From an uncultured Sutterella sp. (GTDB taxonomy: Bacteria; Pseudomonadota; Gammaproteobacteria; Burkholderiales; Burkholderiaceae_F), in the NCBI GenBank assembly GCA_905212345.1, contig CAJMEC010000050.1, positions 1-13,395 on the forward strand: 13,395 nt of DNA, given 5' to 3'. Shown one piece after another: positions 12,663 through 13,395 of the stretch. The position numbers were made by a program, and so were the translations under genes. The first letter of the stretch is position 1. The number at the start of each line of letters is the position of its first letter. Under the pieces are notes generated by a model. It was not told where the DNA came from. It made no database searches and saw nothing but the letters and a program-made list of their open reading frames with translations.

Positions 12663-13395
12663 CAACCCCTTGCGTGAGCCCTTGCCCCTTCTGGGAATAG
12701 TCTTGTTAAAAACTCTGGCGCGCATACGCCTCTTTCCGTAATGATTCCTGTTACCAATTTGGCAGGAGTTACATCAAAAGCCGGATTTTCAACATTGGTT
12801 TGCTCACTGATGATTCTTACGTCACATGCATGGCCTTTTTTATCCAAACCGCGAACAATTCGCAGCTCGTCTCCCGCGCGATTTTCTATTTTTATGCTGT
12901 GCTTGCCGTCTTGAATAGACCAATCTATCGTTGACGACGGAGCCGCTACATAAAAGGGAACGTCCATATCTTTGGCTGCGAGAGCTTTTAGATAGGTTCC
13001 AACTTTGTTGGCCACGTCGCCAATAGCCGTAATTCGATCAGCCCCAACAAGAACCGCATCGACCTCACGATGTTGCATCAGATGGCCCCCAGCATTATCA
13101 GCAATCACGGTGTGGGGGATGCCGACACCTGCCAATTCCCAAGCCGTCAACAGCCCCTGTTCGCGAGGCCGAGTCTCGTCAACCCAAACATGAAGGGGGA
13201 TCCCCTGCTCAAACGCGATGTACACAGCAGACAAAGCGGTACCGTAATCAACAGTTGCCAACCAACCGGCATTGCAGTGTGTAAGAATATTTACCGGTTC
13301 ACGCTTACGGGCATAGATCTCCGCGATTACCTTCGCGCCGTGAGTCCCAATGGCCCGATTTGTCAGAACATCGGCTTGAGTCATTTCTTTGGCCA
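12662..13395 (-). CDS. mtnA: Methylthioribose-1-phosphate isomerase (C-terminal two thirds)
   Basis: The 3' part of a gene that enters from the right edge; the frame is open through 13393, and the ATG at 13384 is internal. Usual length is about 350 residues, so roughly a third is missing from the window. Diagnostic segments of the eIF2B-like isomerase family are INRAIG-like TNRAIGTHGA, NILTHCNAG with the catalytic Cys (codon 13276-13274), GTALSAVY, HVWVDETRPREQG, VGADRI with the catalytic Asp, GDVANKVGTY, and PFYVAAPSSTID. Many relatives read ADRI.xNGD; here it is ADRITAIGD, so the Asn is Ile. The enzyme converts 5-methylthioribose-1-phosphate, and in some bacteria 5-deoxyribose-1-phosphate, to the matching ribulose-1-phosphate in the cytoplasm. 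Its TGA overlaps the aldolase ATG by one base, which ties the two steps together. Confidence 0.93.
   Translation of the reverse strand, partial: AKEMTQADVLTNRAIGTHGAKVIAEIYARKREPVNILTHCNAGWLATVDYGTALSAVYIAFEQGIPLHVWVDETRPREQGLLTAWELAGVGIPHTVIADNAGGHLMQHREVDAVLVGADRITAIGDVANKVGTYLKALAAKDMDVPFYVAAPSSTIDWSIQDGKHSIKIENRAGDELRIVRGLDKKGHACDVRIISEQTNVENPAFDVTPAKLVTGIITERGVCAPEFLTRLFPEGARAHARG

Noticed and set aside
12663..12725. N-terminal extension of the aldolase to an ATG at 12725
   Set aside because: The extra 21 residues lie within mtnA, are basic and unlike the family; the ATG at 12662 overlaps the mtnA stop and has AAGGGG upstream.
1..13395. CRISPR array, tRNA/rRNA genes, insertion sequences, prophage or attachment sites
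   Set aside because: No regularly spaced repeats, cloverleaf-like segments, transposase or integrase coding, or terminal repeats were seen on either strand.

Overview
The window looks like chromosomal DNA of a moderate-GC member of the Burkholderiales, most likely a Sutterellaceae-type gut commensal such as Parasutterella. This is an inference from protein style: a betaproteobacterial EF-G-like paralogue, an AspRS of the Pseudomonas/Burkholderia kind, a two-repeat BamE-like lipoprotein and a small W-x-KPDG-x-PVSC protein. No rRNA, tRNA, IS element, prophage gene or CRISPR array was seen. Coding density is high and no gene-free stretch exceeds 200 bases.

Left third (1-4818, minus strand): a compact operon transcribed right to left. 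It encodes a NodT/TolC-type outer-membrane lipoprotein, a MacA-type periplasmic adaptor, a MacB-type ATPase, a separate MacB-type permease, and then the start of a SsuA/NMT1-like periplasmic substrate-binding protein that runs off the left edge. Genes are joined by 4-base or 1-base stop/start overlaps or gaps of 2 to 12 bases. The first four should form a complete tripartite efflux pump. The binding protein is an unexpected addition and may mark the start of a second ABC system.

Divergent from the pump (5013-5699, plus) is a CpxR/OmpR-like regulator with an intact DNA-binding domain but a receiver that has lost most phosphorylation residues. No histidine kinase adjoins it. It is the natural candidate regulator of the pump.

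Centre (5858-9924, plus): two separately organised translation genes. The first is an EF-G paralogue with a Tyr where the catalytic His of translational GTPases should be, followed by a strong hairpin terminator. The second is aspS, followed by another strong terminator. The AspRS carries the His/Gly pair that marks non-discriminating enzymes, which predicts that Asn-tRNA(Asn) is made by the GatCAB amidotransferase route.

Right third: a minus-strand lipoprotein with two BamE-like repeats and a divergent plus-strand MFS transporter of unknown substrate. The transporter's stop codon overlaps, tail to tail, the stop of a minus-strand operon. That operon runs from mtnA (methylthioribose-1-phosphate isomerase, cut by the right edge) to a FucA-like class II aldolase to a 78-residue protein of unknown function. 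MtnA with such an aldolase suggests the dihydroxyacetone-phosphate shunt for 5'-methylthioadenosine/5'-deoxyadenosine by-products rather than sugar catabolism.

The observations most worth follow-up are the degenerate response regulator facing the pump, the EF-G paralogue's altered GTPase site, and the mtnA-aldolase-small protein operon. No wholly new multi-gene system is evident.
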